The notes under the pieces were generated by a model. The model was not told the origin of the DNA. It was given only the letters and a program-made list of their open reading frames with translations, and searched no databases. Shown piece by piece: positions 25,402-32,806 of a stretch of DNA of 64,000 bases. Position 1 is the first letter of the stretch; each line of letters begins with the position of its first letter. The DNA lies in the NCBI RefSeq assembly GCF_016865365.1, contig NZ_AP024469.1, positions 4,370,501-4,434,500 on the forward strand, read 5' to 3'. Made by a program: the position numbers and the translations under genes. This stretch comes from Geobacter sp. SVR. Lineage in GTDB: Bacteria > Desulfobacterota > Desulfuromonadia > Geobacterales > Pseudopelobacteraceae.

Positions 25402-27006
25402 TTACTTATCCTCTCCCATCCAGTTCTGAAGCACTTGCGCGACCTGGTAGGGGTCCTTCTTGGCCATCTCGATCATGTTGTGCTGCTCTGCCATCTGCAT
25501 CGCAATCTGAGCGCGCTCTGCCGATGACAATTTTTCCACGCCGTCATGCACCGCCTCGAACGATTCCAGCACAGGCGGGCGCACCACCCTCAAGGATGCC
25601 AGGAGCGGGCGGATTACGAAAAGAATCAGCGCAAGGAATCCGAGGCCTATCAACAGGTTCTTCATCAGCGACATGAAGAACGGAGAGGTCCACCACTTCG
25701 GCGTTTCTGCAACGCCGGCATCGCCGGTATCCTGGAAAGGCACGTTCTGGACGGTCAGTTGGTCACCCCGTTCAGCATTGAATCCCACCGCACTTTTGAC
25801 CAGAGCTTCGATCTTCTGCAGTTCGTCAGGGGAACGGGGAATGTACTTGGGCTTGGCCGTCGCCCCTTCCTTGACCGCTGCCGGCACTTCATACTTGCCG
25901 TCCACCAGCACGGCTACCGAAATCTTGCTGAGAGCGCCCACCGGTTCAATGATTTTAGCCGTGGAACGGCTGACCTCATAATTCAAAGTCTCGTCGTTTT
26001 TGGAACCGCCTCCGGTGGAGCTGGCTGCCCCCGGTGCGCGGCCGAGATTGGTCTGGACGCCGGGCACACCGGCATTGGTGGTAGTCGATGCCCCTTTTTC
26101 CTCTGTACGTTGCTCACTCCGGACAGCGATGCTCTCCGGATCGAATTTTTCCTCAACCCGCTCGACCTGCTTGAAATCGAAGGTGGCAGATACGCGTGCA
26201 ACAGACTTGCCCGATCCGACAATCCGGTCCAGCAGCGACTGAAGGCGTTCCTCCGTGCTCTTCTCGTAGCCGCGCTGTGTTTCCTGCATGGCGGTGGTTG
26301 CCTTGGAGGTGACATCAGAGGTGCCGTTACCCTTGCTCAGGATCTTGCCGCGGCCGTCGAGAATCGTGACGTGTTCCGGATCCATCCCCTCGATGGACGA
26401 CGAAACCAGATGCACGATGCCTTGCACCTCGCTATCGCGCAAAGAACGATTGCCCTTCATTTTCAGGACGATCGATGCGGTCGCCGGTTTTTCATTTTCC
26501 TTGAAAAGGGTCTTTTCGGGAATTACGAGGTGTATACGGGCCTGTTCGACGCCGCTTATCTGGGAAATGGTGCGGGAGAGTTCTCCCTGGAGAGCCCGCT
26601 GATAGTTCAGCTTCTGGACGAACTCCGTCATCCCGAAGTTTTTACGGTCAAAAATTTCGAATCCGATCCCCCCCCCTTGCGGCAATCCTTCGGAAGCGAG
26701 GGAAAGGCGCAACTCGTATACCTTGTCGGCCGGGACCAGAATACCTTTGCCGTCGGCTGTTATCTGGTACGGAGTCTTCGTATCCTTCATTTTTTTGACA
26801 ATCTCGCCCGCATCCTCGCTGGAGAGATTGGTAAACAGCGGCTTATAGTCTGTCCGGTTGGCGATAAAGATGAGCAGTGCGAAAGCAGCTACCGACAGGA
26901 GTGCCACGCCTGCAACCAGCATGCGCTTGCCCGGTGAGAGCGCTGTAAATGGCTCGATGAGTCTTTGTAATCCCTCTGGCATGCGCGACCGGTCAATCCT
27001 TTCCAC
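25402..27006 (-). CDS. fliF: Flagellar MS-ring protein FliF
   Basis: 534 residues with two membrane helices, near residues 28-50 and about 445-467, enclosing the periplasmic ring-building domains (YKPLFTNLSSEDAGEIVKKM, and GEFLRTISQISGVEQARIHL-like GELSRTISQISGVEQARIHL). The C-terminal ~60 residues are cytoplasmic and bind FliG. The start is a GTG at 27006 with no clear ribosome site, which is odd for such an abundant structural protein; translation may couple to fliE, which stops 46 bases upstream. Confidence 0.96.
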   Translation of the reverse strand: MERIDRSRMPEGLQRLIEPFTALSPGKRMLVAGVALLSVAAFALLIFIANRTDYKPLFTNLSSEDAGEIVKKMKDTKTPYQITADGKGILVPADKVYELRLSLASEGLPQGGGIGFEIFDRKNFGMTEFVQKLNYQRALQGELSRTISQISGVEQARIHLVIPEKTLFKENEKPATASIVLKMKGNRSLRDSEVQGIVHLVSSSIEGMDPEHVTILDGRGKILSKGNGTSDVTSKATTAMQETQRGYEKSTEERLQSLLDRIVGSGKSVARVSATFDFKQVERVEEKFDPESIAVRSEQRTEEKGASTTTNAGVPGVQTNLGRAPGAASSTGGGSKNDETLNYEVSRSTAKIIEPVGALSKISVAVLVDGKYEVPAAVKEGATAKPKYIPRSPDELQKIEALVKSAVGFNAERGDQLTVQNVPFQDTGDAGVAETPKWWTSPFFMSLMKNLLIGLGFLALILFVIRPLLASLRVVRPPVLESFEAVHDGVEKLSSAERAQIAMQMAEQHNMIEMAKKDPYQVAQVLQNWMGEDK

Positions 27007-27052
27007 GTGTTGTTTTCATGTTCGAAACCTTGCGACAAAAAACCAGCCGGTT

Positions 27053-27355
27053 TTAAACCTGCATGCGCATGACTTCCTGGTAGGCCTCAATGGCCTTGTT
27101 GCGCACCTGAGACATGAAAAGGAAGGAAACACTGGCCTTCTCCATCGAGATCATCACTTCGTGAAGATTCTTGTTCTCGCCGCTGGCAAGCCCTTGAATC
27201 GCCTGGTCGGATTGAGTCTGGAGATCATTCACCTTTGAAACCAGTTCGCTGAAGAATTTACCGGCGCCTTCCACCGGTGACGATGACGAAGCGCTGCCGG
27301 CAGAAGAGAATGCCTTGTTGATGCCGAATCCACTTTCAATACCCTTTATATCCAT
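27053..27355 (-). CDS. fliE: Flagellar hook-basal body protein FliE
   Basis: 100 residues from the ATG at 27355, with GGGAG nine bases upstream; the frame is open to 27397. The C-terminal half ([20 protein letters not shown], then [17 protein letters not shown]) is the diagnostic FliE region. FliE connects the MS-ring to the rod and is among the first exported proteins. Order flgB-flgC-fliE-fliF is standard. Confidence 0.96.
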   Translation of the reverse strand: MDIKGIESGFGINKAFSSAGSASSSSPVEGAGKFFSELVSKVNDLQTQSDQAIQGLASGENKNLHEVMISMEKASVSFLFMSQVRNKAIEAYQEVMRMQV

Positions 27356-27402
27356 TTCAGAAGCTCCCGTACTGAACCCTGCCGTCTTACCGGACAATCA
27401 GA

Positions 27403-27840
27403 TTATTTGCCTATATCGAGCGTTTTGAGGGCCATACTCTTGGCCGCCTGTACTGCCGTCACATTTGCCTCATAAGCCCTCGTCGCGCTGATCATGTCAG
27501 CCATCTCTTCGACCACATTGACATTGGGCAAAGCCACATACCCTTCCGGATTTGCATCCGGATGAGTGGGATCATACTGCATGCGCGGCGGATTCTGGTC
27601 CTCGATCACCTGCATGACCTCCACCTGGTGAAGCTCCTTGCCGGCAGCGCCATCCAAAGCCCTGGCAAAACGGTCCGCAACCGGAGTGGCTGCAAATACG
27701 GCATCCTTGCGCTTGTACGGTCCCCCTTCAGGGGTCCGGGTAGCACCAGCATTGGCAAGATTGCTGGAAATGAGATTCATTCTCGTACGTTCGGCTGACA
27801 ATGCCGAAGAGCTAACGTTCATCGAGGTGAAGAAATCCAT
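27403..27840 (-). CDS. flgC: Flagellar proximal rod protein FlgC
   Basis: 145 residues, the usual size. The start FFTSMNVSSSALSAERTRMN, the NLANAGATRTPEGGPYKRKD block and the C-terminal PNVNVVEEMADMISATRAYE are typical of FlgC. It starts exactly where flgB ends (one-base overlap), so the two rod subunits are translated together. Confidence 0.97.
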   Translation of the reverse strand: MDFFTSMNVSSSALSAERTRMNLISSNLANAGATRTPEGGPYKRKDAVFAATPVADRFARALDGAAGKELHQVEVMQVIEDQNPPRMQYDPTHPDANPEGYVALPNVNVVEEMADMISATRAYEANVTAVQAAKSMALKTLDIGK

Positions 27841-28262
27841 TATTTACTCTCTTTCAGTGCATTCCGCAATCCGTTGAACTTTTGCGATAAAAGTTGCACG
27901 GAAGCATTGTACATGATCTGGTTCTCCGCCATCTTGCTCATTTCATTTTCGAGCTCCACTGCATTACCATCCTTGCCCGGAGTCTTAGCCGGCGTCTCCA
28001 CAATTCTGCCAGTTACTGCCTGAATACTGCTGGCAGCGGTTTTCAACGGTATATGACGGCTGTGGGCCGGTGTACGTGCCCCCTTTGCGCCGCTCTTCAG
28101 TGCGCCTTGCAGCTCTGACTCGAACGAAAGTGCTTTGGGCACGTAATTCGGCGTCTCAGCATTGGCAATGTTCGATGAGATCAGGTTCTGGTTCTTGGCA
28201 CGCAGATCAATTCCTTTGCTCAGAACCTGTATGGTCGTACCGAAAAGACTGTCTACCGACAT
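27840..28262 (-). CDS. flgB: Flagellar proximal rod protein FlgB
   Basis: 140 residues from the ATG at 28262, which has a near-perfect AAGGAGGTAGGT site; the frame is open to 28328. Motifs: TIQVLSKGIDLRAKNQNLIS, SNIANAETPNYVPKALSFES and the C-terminal ENQIMYNASVQLLSQKFNGL. It is the first gene of the flagellar operon and lies directly below the sigma-54 promoter at 28291-28306. Confidence 0.97.
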   Translation of the reverse strand: MSVDSLFGTTIQVLSKGIDLRAKNQNLISSNIANAETPNYVPKALSFESELQGALKSGAKGARTPAHSRHIPLKTAASSIQAVTGRIVETPAKTPGKDGNAVELENEMSKMAENQIMYNASVQLLSQKFNGLRNALKESK

Positions 28263-28290
28263 ACCTACCTCCTTCATGCGGTTGACTTTT

Positions 28291-28306
28291 TGCAATTTAT
28301 ATACCA
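28291..28306 (-). promoter_or_regulatory. Sigma-54 promoter of the flagellar operon
   Basis: Read on the minus strand the site is TGGTATATAAATTGCA, which matches every position of the sigma-54 consensus TGGYRYRNNNNTTGCW, with the GG and GC doublets correctly spaced. Transcription would start about 12 bases downstream, near 28280, leaving a leader of about 18 bases that includes the flgB ribosome site. No other sigma-54 or sigma-28 site of similar quality was found within the operon. RpoN promoters need an AAA+ activator, in flagellar systems usually an FlrC/FleQ/FlgR-type protein, which is not encoded in this window. Confidence 0.85.
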
Positions 28307-28346
28307 CGCACAGCCTAACAGGGTGCAATGGTTCAATTCATGGGCT

Positions 28347-28379
28347 TCACATGTCCAGCAACAATGCACAGGTCACATG
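28347..28379. promoter_or_regulatory. Direct repeat TCACATG x2 upstream of the sigma-54 site
   Basis: TCACATG occurs at 28347-28353 and again at 28373-28379, 26 bases apart centre to centre, 41-88 bases upstream of the promoter core. The distance suits activator binding sites of a sigma-54 promoter, but no known motif is recognised and the repeats are short. Confidence 0.35.
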
Positions 28380-28405
28380 ACGCGGGAAAACTGCTGTCGG
28401 CATTT

Positions 28406-28429
28406 TGACAGGGACGGTTTTATGACAGG
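28406..28429. promoter_or_regulatory. Direct repeat TGACAGG x2 upstream of the sigma-54 site
   Basis: TGACAGG is present at 28406-28412 and 28423-28429, 17 bases apart, each preceded by a T/A-rich run. These lie 100-140 bases upstream of the promoter core, between it and the TPR gene. They are candidates for enhancer-type sites; the evidence is repetition and position only. Confidence 0.35.
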
Positions 28430-28444
28430 TGGAATTATTCGGGT

Positions 28445-30559
28445 CTAGCGGGGAGCACTCGCTCCGGTGTTTGTGTCAAGAGATTGAACAGCCTGTTGGG
28501 CGAGCCTTTTCCAGTCGGGATCGCTCCCTTTTTGCGCAACTTGCTCAAAATATCCCCTGGCGACCTGTCTCTTTCCTCCGCCCAGATTCAGTTCGCCAGC
28601 CTTATAGAGCAATTCATCGCGGCGCTCGTTGGACGGCAACTTGAGTCCTGTTTCGAGAAGTCGCAGCGCCCCCTTGCGATCGCCGGTCGCTTCGCGGGCC
28701 GAGGCGGCGACCAGATAGGCATCCGGCAGCAATTGCGACGAGCGCGCCCCCTCCTGCCTGGTTTCCGCAGCCAGATAGAGATCCATTGCGCGAATGGACT
28801 GGGCTGGCTGACGCAGCGTCCACAGCGATCGGCCCAGATAATAATAGCTTTCCGGCAAGGACGCCCGCTCCCCTTTGTTGAGAAGCCACAAGAGGGTATC
28901 GCTGACCGCCTGGTATTTCGACTGCCCGAAATACAGCCCTCCCAGCTGTTCCATTACCATCCTGGCATGGGCATGGGTGGGGAACTTGCGCAGGAAGGCG
29001 CGCCGCATCTTTTCGGCCATGACACTGTCGCCCAACAGTTCGGCATTATCCGCAATCACTTCATGCATGAAGGGCGCTTCCGCCGCAGCCCACTGCCGCT
29101 GAAGCAGTGAATCGAACAGCTTGATCAGTTCGATGGGGCGGCCAGCGCCTTCGTAAGCCTGTACCACATTCGCCATAAACCCCGGTTGCTCGATACAGCC
29201 GGCAAGGTAGTCGTTATGCTCCTCCACGAAACGGATCAGGTTGGCCTGTGAAGTCCCGCTTTCGACAGAAGCGGCAGGAAGCGCCCCCCACATTTCACGG
29301 TACACCTGAGCAACCAGCACCTCGCGCATGGTACGGCACACTGTGGCGTAGATACCCCGCGGAAAACGCTTCTGAAATTCCATCACCTGGCGGAGCGCCT
29401 CGGCAGATTCGCCATGAAGGGATTCCAACAGCACATATTTGAAAAAGGCTTCCTCACGCAGGTCCACATCCCCGCTTTGCCGGGAGATGTCCAGATATGC
29501 ATCCCCCAGGAGATGGTAACTCCATGAGGTCATCCGGAAGAAATCACGGTCGCGCAGCCGGAGAAGCGCCATCAGGTGCGCCTTGTTACCCGCGAAACTA
29601 TCCGCTACCGTACGGTAGATGCCCAGCGCCTCCTGTTCATGCCCCTGCCTGACCAAAATATCTGCCAGACGCACCAGCAGTACCGGTGCGAATTTTTTGT
29701 CTGCCAGCCTGGATATCAGGCCGGACAGGAGGCTACGGGCCGCAGTCAGATCACCGCCCCGGGCGATGCTGTCGCCGTAATAAAATGTAACTCCCGGGTT
29801 GTGGTTGAGAAAGGCAGGCCACCACCGCTCTGCCTCGCGGAATGCTTCCAATGCCTGAGGGTATTTTTGCAGTTTGTAGTACGTTTCGCCAAGCCGGTAC
29901 AGCGCCAATGATTTGATCGGAGCCTGCTGGGCGGCGAAGTGGACAAAAATTTCTTCCGCCTCCGACAATCGCCCCTTATAGAGAGATCCTTCTGCATCCA
30001 TGAAGGCCTGCATATCGCTCTCGGTGAGAAGGCTCTTGAGAACCTGCTGATCAGTAGGGAGAAAGGGAATTTCCGGTTTTAACGGAGGATCGAAATCGCG
30101 GACGAGCTTTTCGCTGCCGCTCCATATTTTTTCACGCCCAGCCGTAACAGGGTGAAGGGGGGGGAGGGCAAATGCCTTGCCCACATCCAGATTCAGGGCG
30201 TTCACGCCGTCGAGGCTGATATCGCGCCACCCGCTGCCGGGAGCGACCTGGAAGGTGATCAGCAGATCCTGCCCGCGGCGCCGGAAATCCAGGCCGCCGA
30301 TACGCGCATCGGAATAGCGTCGGAACTTCTTGAAAAGGGGGCCGCCGGTATCGGTCAAAACCAACCGCACACGATTGCCGGCCAGCGTGGCAAGAGTATA
30401 CTTGGGTGGGCTCTCCAGATTGATGGCGATTCGTGTAAAATCTTTCCTTGGCCTGATCTCGACGCGGTAGAGCCGGTTATGGGCCGAAGCCTCCAGTGGT
30501 ATCGCCAGCAGCGCGGAAATACATGCTAACAGCACCATCAGTAACCGAGGAGGGATCAT
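28445..30559 (-). CDS. Secreted AMIN-like and TPR-repeat protein
   Basis: 704 residues from the ATG at 30559 (GGAAG upstream). A signal peptide covers about residues 1-26 (ending EASA). Residues ~28-115 (YRVEIRPRKDFTRIAINLES and LAGNRVRLVLTDTG) resemble AMIN domains that bind peptidoglycan. The rest is helical repeat: LYRLGETYYKLQKYPQALEA, DILVRQGHEQEALGIYRTV, LGGLYFGQSKYQAVSDTLLW and YYYLGRSLWTLRQPAQSIRA are TPR-like units. It is likely periplasmic, a protein-protein scaffold at the cell wall. It lies between chemotaxis genes and the flagellar operon, so a link with motility or polar envelope organisation is possible but is inference from position. Confidence 0.75.
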   Translation of the reverse strand: MIPPRLLMVLLACISALLAIPLEASAHNRLYRVEIRPRKDFTRIAINLESPPKYTLATLAGNRVRLVLTDTGGPLFKKFRRYSDARIGGLDFRRRGQDLLITFQVAPGSGWRDISLDGVNALNLDVGKAFALPPLHPVTAGREKIWSGSEKLVRDFDPPLKPEIPFLPTDQQVLKSLLTESDMQAFMDAEGSLYKGRLSEAEEIFVHFAAQQAPIKSLALYRLGETYYKLQKYPQALEAFREAERWWPAFLNHNPGVTFYYGDSIARGGDLTAARSLLSGLISRLADKKFAPVLLVRLADILVRQGHEQEALGIYRTVADSFAGNKAHLMALLRLRDRDFFRMTSWSYHLLGDAYLDISRQSGDVDLREEAFFKYVLLESLHGESAEALRQVMEFQKRFPRGIYATVCRTMREVLVAQVYREMWGALPAASVESGTSQANLIRFVEEHNDYLAGCIEQPGFMANVVQAYEGAGRPIELIKLFDSLLQRQWAAAEAPFMHEVIADNAELLGDSVMAEKMRRAFLRKFPTHAHARMVMEQLGGLYFGQSKYQAVSDTLLWLLNKGERASLPESYYYLGRSLWTLRQPAQSIRAMDLYLAAETRQEGARSSQLLPDAYLVAASAREATGDRKGALRLLETGLKLPSNERRDELLYKAGELNLGGGKRQVARGYFEQVAQKGSDPDWKRLAQQAVQSLDTNTGASAPR

Positions 30560-30630
30560 ACGGACTTCCAGGATGAGCGGTGCCGAGGCATGTGGCAGAT
30601 CGCCATCTCCCGAGGAACAAAAGAAGCGTG

Positions 30631-31719
30631 TCAGTCTGACTGCTTGCAATACCGTTTCACCTTTGCCGCCAGCTCTTCGGGGCCGCACGGCGTCATCATT
30701 ATGTCCCTGGCTCCATATTTCAGAGCCTTCAACACGGCCGTGCGGGTCCAGCGCTGGGCGCTCATGATGACGGGCGGCGGCGCATCCTGCCGTATCGCAT
30801 TAACCTTGATGCAGACCGCCAGCTCGCGCTCATCGGCGTCCCGAGATCCGATGATGACCAACTGAACCTTGCAGCCGGTGAACAGCTCCCTGATATCGTC
30901 ATCCAGAGTCCCCTCGACCACCTGAAACCCAGTAGACGCAACGACATTCGCCATCGAGCGTCGCTCTTCCTCGTCATCCAGCAGCAGCACGATGCTGTTG
31001 ACACCTTCCTGGCCCGGGACGGAGGCACCGGAAACAACCGCTTTCACCTCGCCTGCAGCCGGATTACCCTCGGATTCCGCATCATCCTGCAGAGGCTCCT
31101 GCTGTTCCTCTTGCGGCGCTTCCTCTTCCTCGGCCACAACTGCAGGAGGATCGAACTGATCCGCCAACGGTACAGGGATCAAAACGTCGAGGTGGTTCAG
31201 TTCCTGGCCGTCCATTTCCAGCTTGGAGCGGAACATGAGGTACTCCCCTACCGGGAGCGGCTCCTCATCTGACAGCTGGTCTATCTCCGGGATAAACTTC
31301 TTCGCGGCGAGCAGTTTCAGGTGGACTTTGTTCGGCAGCGTCCCCTGAAAAACGGTGTTGAACGAACCGTTGATCATGTTGGCGATTTCCGAAAACGCAT
31401 CGATATCGTCGTTTTCAATGATCGCCAGCCGCTTCTTCTCCTGGATCCTGGCAGGGGGGATGCCCAGCAGGATACTGCTCAGCACTATTGCGTCGCGCAG
31501 TGAAAATACGAGATAGAACTGCCCTTGGTAGAACTCGCGCGAATCAACCCCCAGAACGAAGCAGGCATCTTCGAGATCTCCAAAAAAGGCGGTTTTGCTG
31601 GTTTTGAGTGAATCAGACAAAGAGATGGCAAGGTCCTGCCCGAGCAGCATACCACTCTCTTCGCCAGCCTGCTTGAGGGCAGACCCCAGCATCTCATGTA
31701 ATATTGTATAACCATCCAT
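30631..31719 (-). CDS. CheC/CheX-like phosphatase domain fused to a degenerate receiver
   Basis: 362 residues. Residues 1-185 resemble the CheC/CheX/FliY fold and carry one D-x3-E-x2-N phosphatase motif (D107, E111, N114). Residues ~190-235 are an acidic, Glu/Gln-rich linker. Residues ~241-360 look like a response-regulator receiver: the acidic pair (D248, D249) is kept, but the phosphoacceptor Asp position is Gly291 and the conserved Lys before Pro is Thr343. It would therefore not be phosphorylated in the normal way. It follows cheX by 52 bases in a cheY-cheX order, which implies a role in dephosphorylating or sensing CheY-P. The exact family name is not certain. Confidence 0.7.
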   Translation of the reverse strand: MDGYTILHEMLGSALKQAGEESGMLLGQDLAISLSDSLKTSKTAFFGDLEDACFVLGVDSREFYQGQFYLVFSLRDAIVLSSILLGIPPARIQEKKRLAIIENDDIDAFSEIANMINGSFNTVFQGTLPNKVHLKLLAAKKFIPEIDQLSDEEPLPVGEYLMFRSKLEMDGQELNHLDVLIPVPLADQFDPPAVVAEEEEAPQEEQQEPLQDDAESEGNPAAGEVKAVVSGASVPGQEGVNSIVLLLDDEEERRSMANVVASTGFQVVEGTLDDDIRELFTGCKVQLVIIGSRDADERELAVCIKVNAIRQDAPPPVIMSAQRWTRTAVLKALKYGARDIMMTPCGPEELAAKVKRYCKQSD

Positions 31720-31771
31720 CAGGGACGACTTTCGGTTTTCGGATTTCTGCGCTTAAAGCGGCAGAGAGGGG

Positions 31772-32278
31772 TTAGTCTTCCTTTTTGAGGGTCAGTCCGA
31801 CCAGGAATTTGTCGTCATCGATTACAAACGGTATGATGACACAGTCGATATCGGAGAGCGAATTCACTGTATATTCCTCACCCGAGATTACGGTGGGGAT
31901 GGAAAGCTTGACATCAAGCCCCCCTTTGGAGAGCACCTGTTTGACACCCCCGCCCAGCATATTGGCTATCTCCCCGATGGCATCGCTCAGGTCCTCGTTA
32001 ACCTCTTCGCAATCCATTCCGAGCATGCTGGAGGTGATTTTGAGAGCCAGACTGACCGGGCAATGGATCGAGATCACTCCCGAATAAATGCCGGCAAATC
32101 CGACCATGCCGGTGATGCTGCACTTGAAACGATGCACCGGTTCCTTGAGCGGGTAGTCGTCGGTCGGTTCCATCATCACCATCGTGGAAAACACTTCACG
32201 AGTGGCATCGGTGATATATTTGGCCAACTGTTCCTCGCTGAACTTGGTGGAACTGGAGATGACCGCATTCAAGCTCAT
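31772..32278 (-). CDS. cheX: Chemotaxis phosphatase CheX
   Basis: 168 residues of the CheX family. The phosphatase motif D-x3-E-x2-N is at D99, E103 and N106, inside DLSDAIGEIANMLGGGVKQV. CheX dimers remove phosphate from CheY-P and so end the signal to the motor. The start overlaps the stop of cheY by 4 bases, an arrangement that would couple synthesis of regulator and phosphatase. A longer relative with the same motif is encoded immediately downstream. Confidence 0.88.
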   Translation of the reverse strand: MSLNAVISSSTKFSEEQLAKYITDATREVFSTMVMMEPTDDYPLKEPVHRFKCSITGMVGFAGIYSGVISIHCPVSLALKITSSMLGMDCEEVNEDLSDAIGEIANMLGGGVKQVLSKGGLDVKLSIPTVISGEEYTVNSLSDIDCVIIPFVIDDDKFLVGLTLKKED

Positions 32279-32640
32279 AGGAGCCCCCCCAGCTTCTCCT
32301 GAAGCTGGTCCGGTGTAAAAGGTTTCTTGATGCTGTCACTGGCGCCGCTGCTCATGGCTTCCTTGATTATTTCCTCGCCCCCTTCGGTCGTGATCATCAC
32401 GATCGGAACCGTACCGCCGTTGGCGCGAACCGCTTTGATGAATTCCAGGCCGTCCATGTTGGGCATGTTGATATCGGAAAGGATCAGATCGATCTTTTTG
32501 CCGGAGCCGAGCACACTCAGACCCTCGATCCCGTCGCCAGCTTCGAAAACCTCGTCAACCGGCAATCCTGCCTGCCTGAGCGACCGTGAAATAATTTTCC
32601 GCATGGTGGATGAATCATCAACGATGAGAATGTTTGCCAT
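32275..32640 (-). CDS. cheY: CheY-type single-domain response regulator
   Basis: 121 residues, a stand-alone receiver. All key residues are present: acidic pair D8/D9, phosphoacceptor D56 in LILSDINMP, T84 and K106 (in SIKKPF). Such proteins carry phosphate from CheA to FliM, or serve other two-component routes. cheX overlaps its stop. The ATG has AGGAGG upstream. No cheA, cheW or receptor gene lies in the window, so the kinase is encoded elsewhere. Confidence 0.9.
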   Translation of the reverse strand: MANILIVDDSSTMRKIISRSLRQAGLPVDEVFEAGDGIEGLSVLGSGKKIDLILSDINMPNMDGLEFIKAVRANGGTVPIVMITTEGGEEIIKEAMSSGASDSIKKPFTPDQLQEKLGGLL

Positions 32641-32806
32641 ATCAAAATCCTCCTGTTCTATATAACGAGCAAGGGCAGATAAACCCCGCCGAATTGGCGA
32701 TTACTATCATAAAAAACCAGAAAGTTCACCCTTTTTTTACTGACGGTGGGTTAGCGCACCACACTGCGACAACCCGACCGCAAAAAGCATTGCACGATTC
32801 ATACCT
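32641..32806. other. Intergenic region between the phosphohexomutase and cheY
   Basis: 166 bases. It contains an interrupted inverted repeat, GGGTT (32748-32752) with AACCC (32771-32775) and an inner GCGCA/TGCGA match, which could be an operator or a weak stem-loop. On the minus strand it is followed by an A-run and not a U-run, so I do not call a terminator. The cheY leader is A/T-rich but no clear -35/-10 pair stands out. Confidence 0.35.

Noticed and set aside
32748-32775. Intrinsic terminator after the phosphohexomutase gene
   Set aside because: The interrupted stem is followed by an A-run on the minus strand and not by a U-run.
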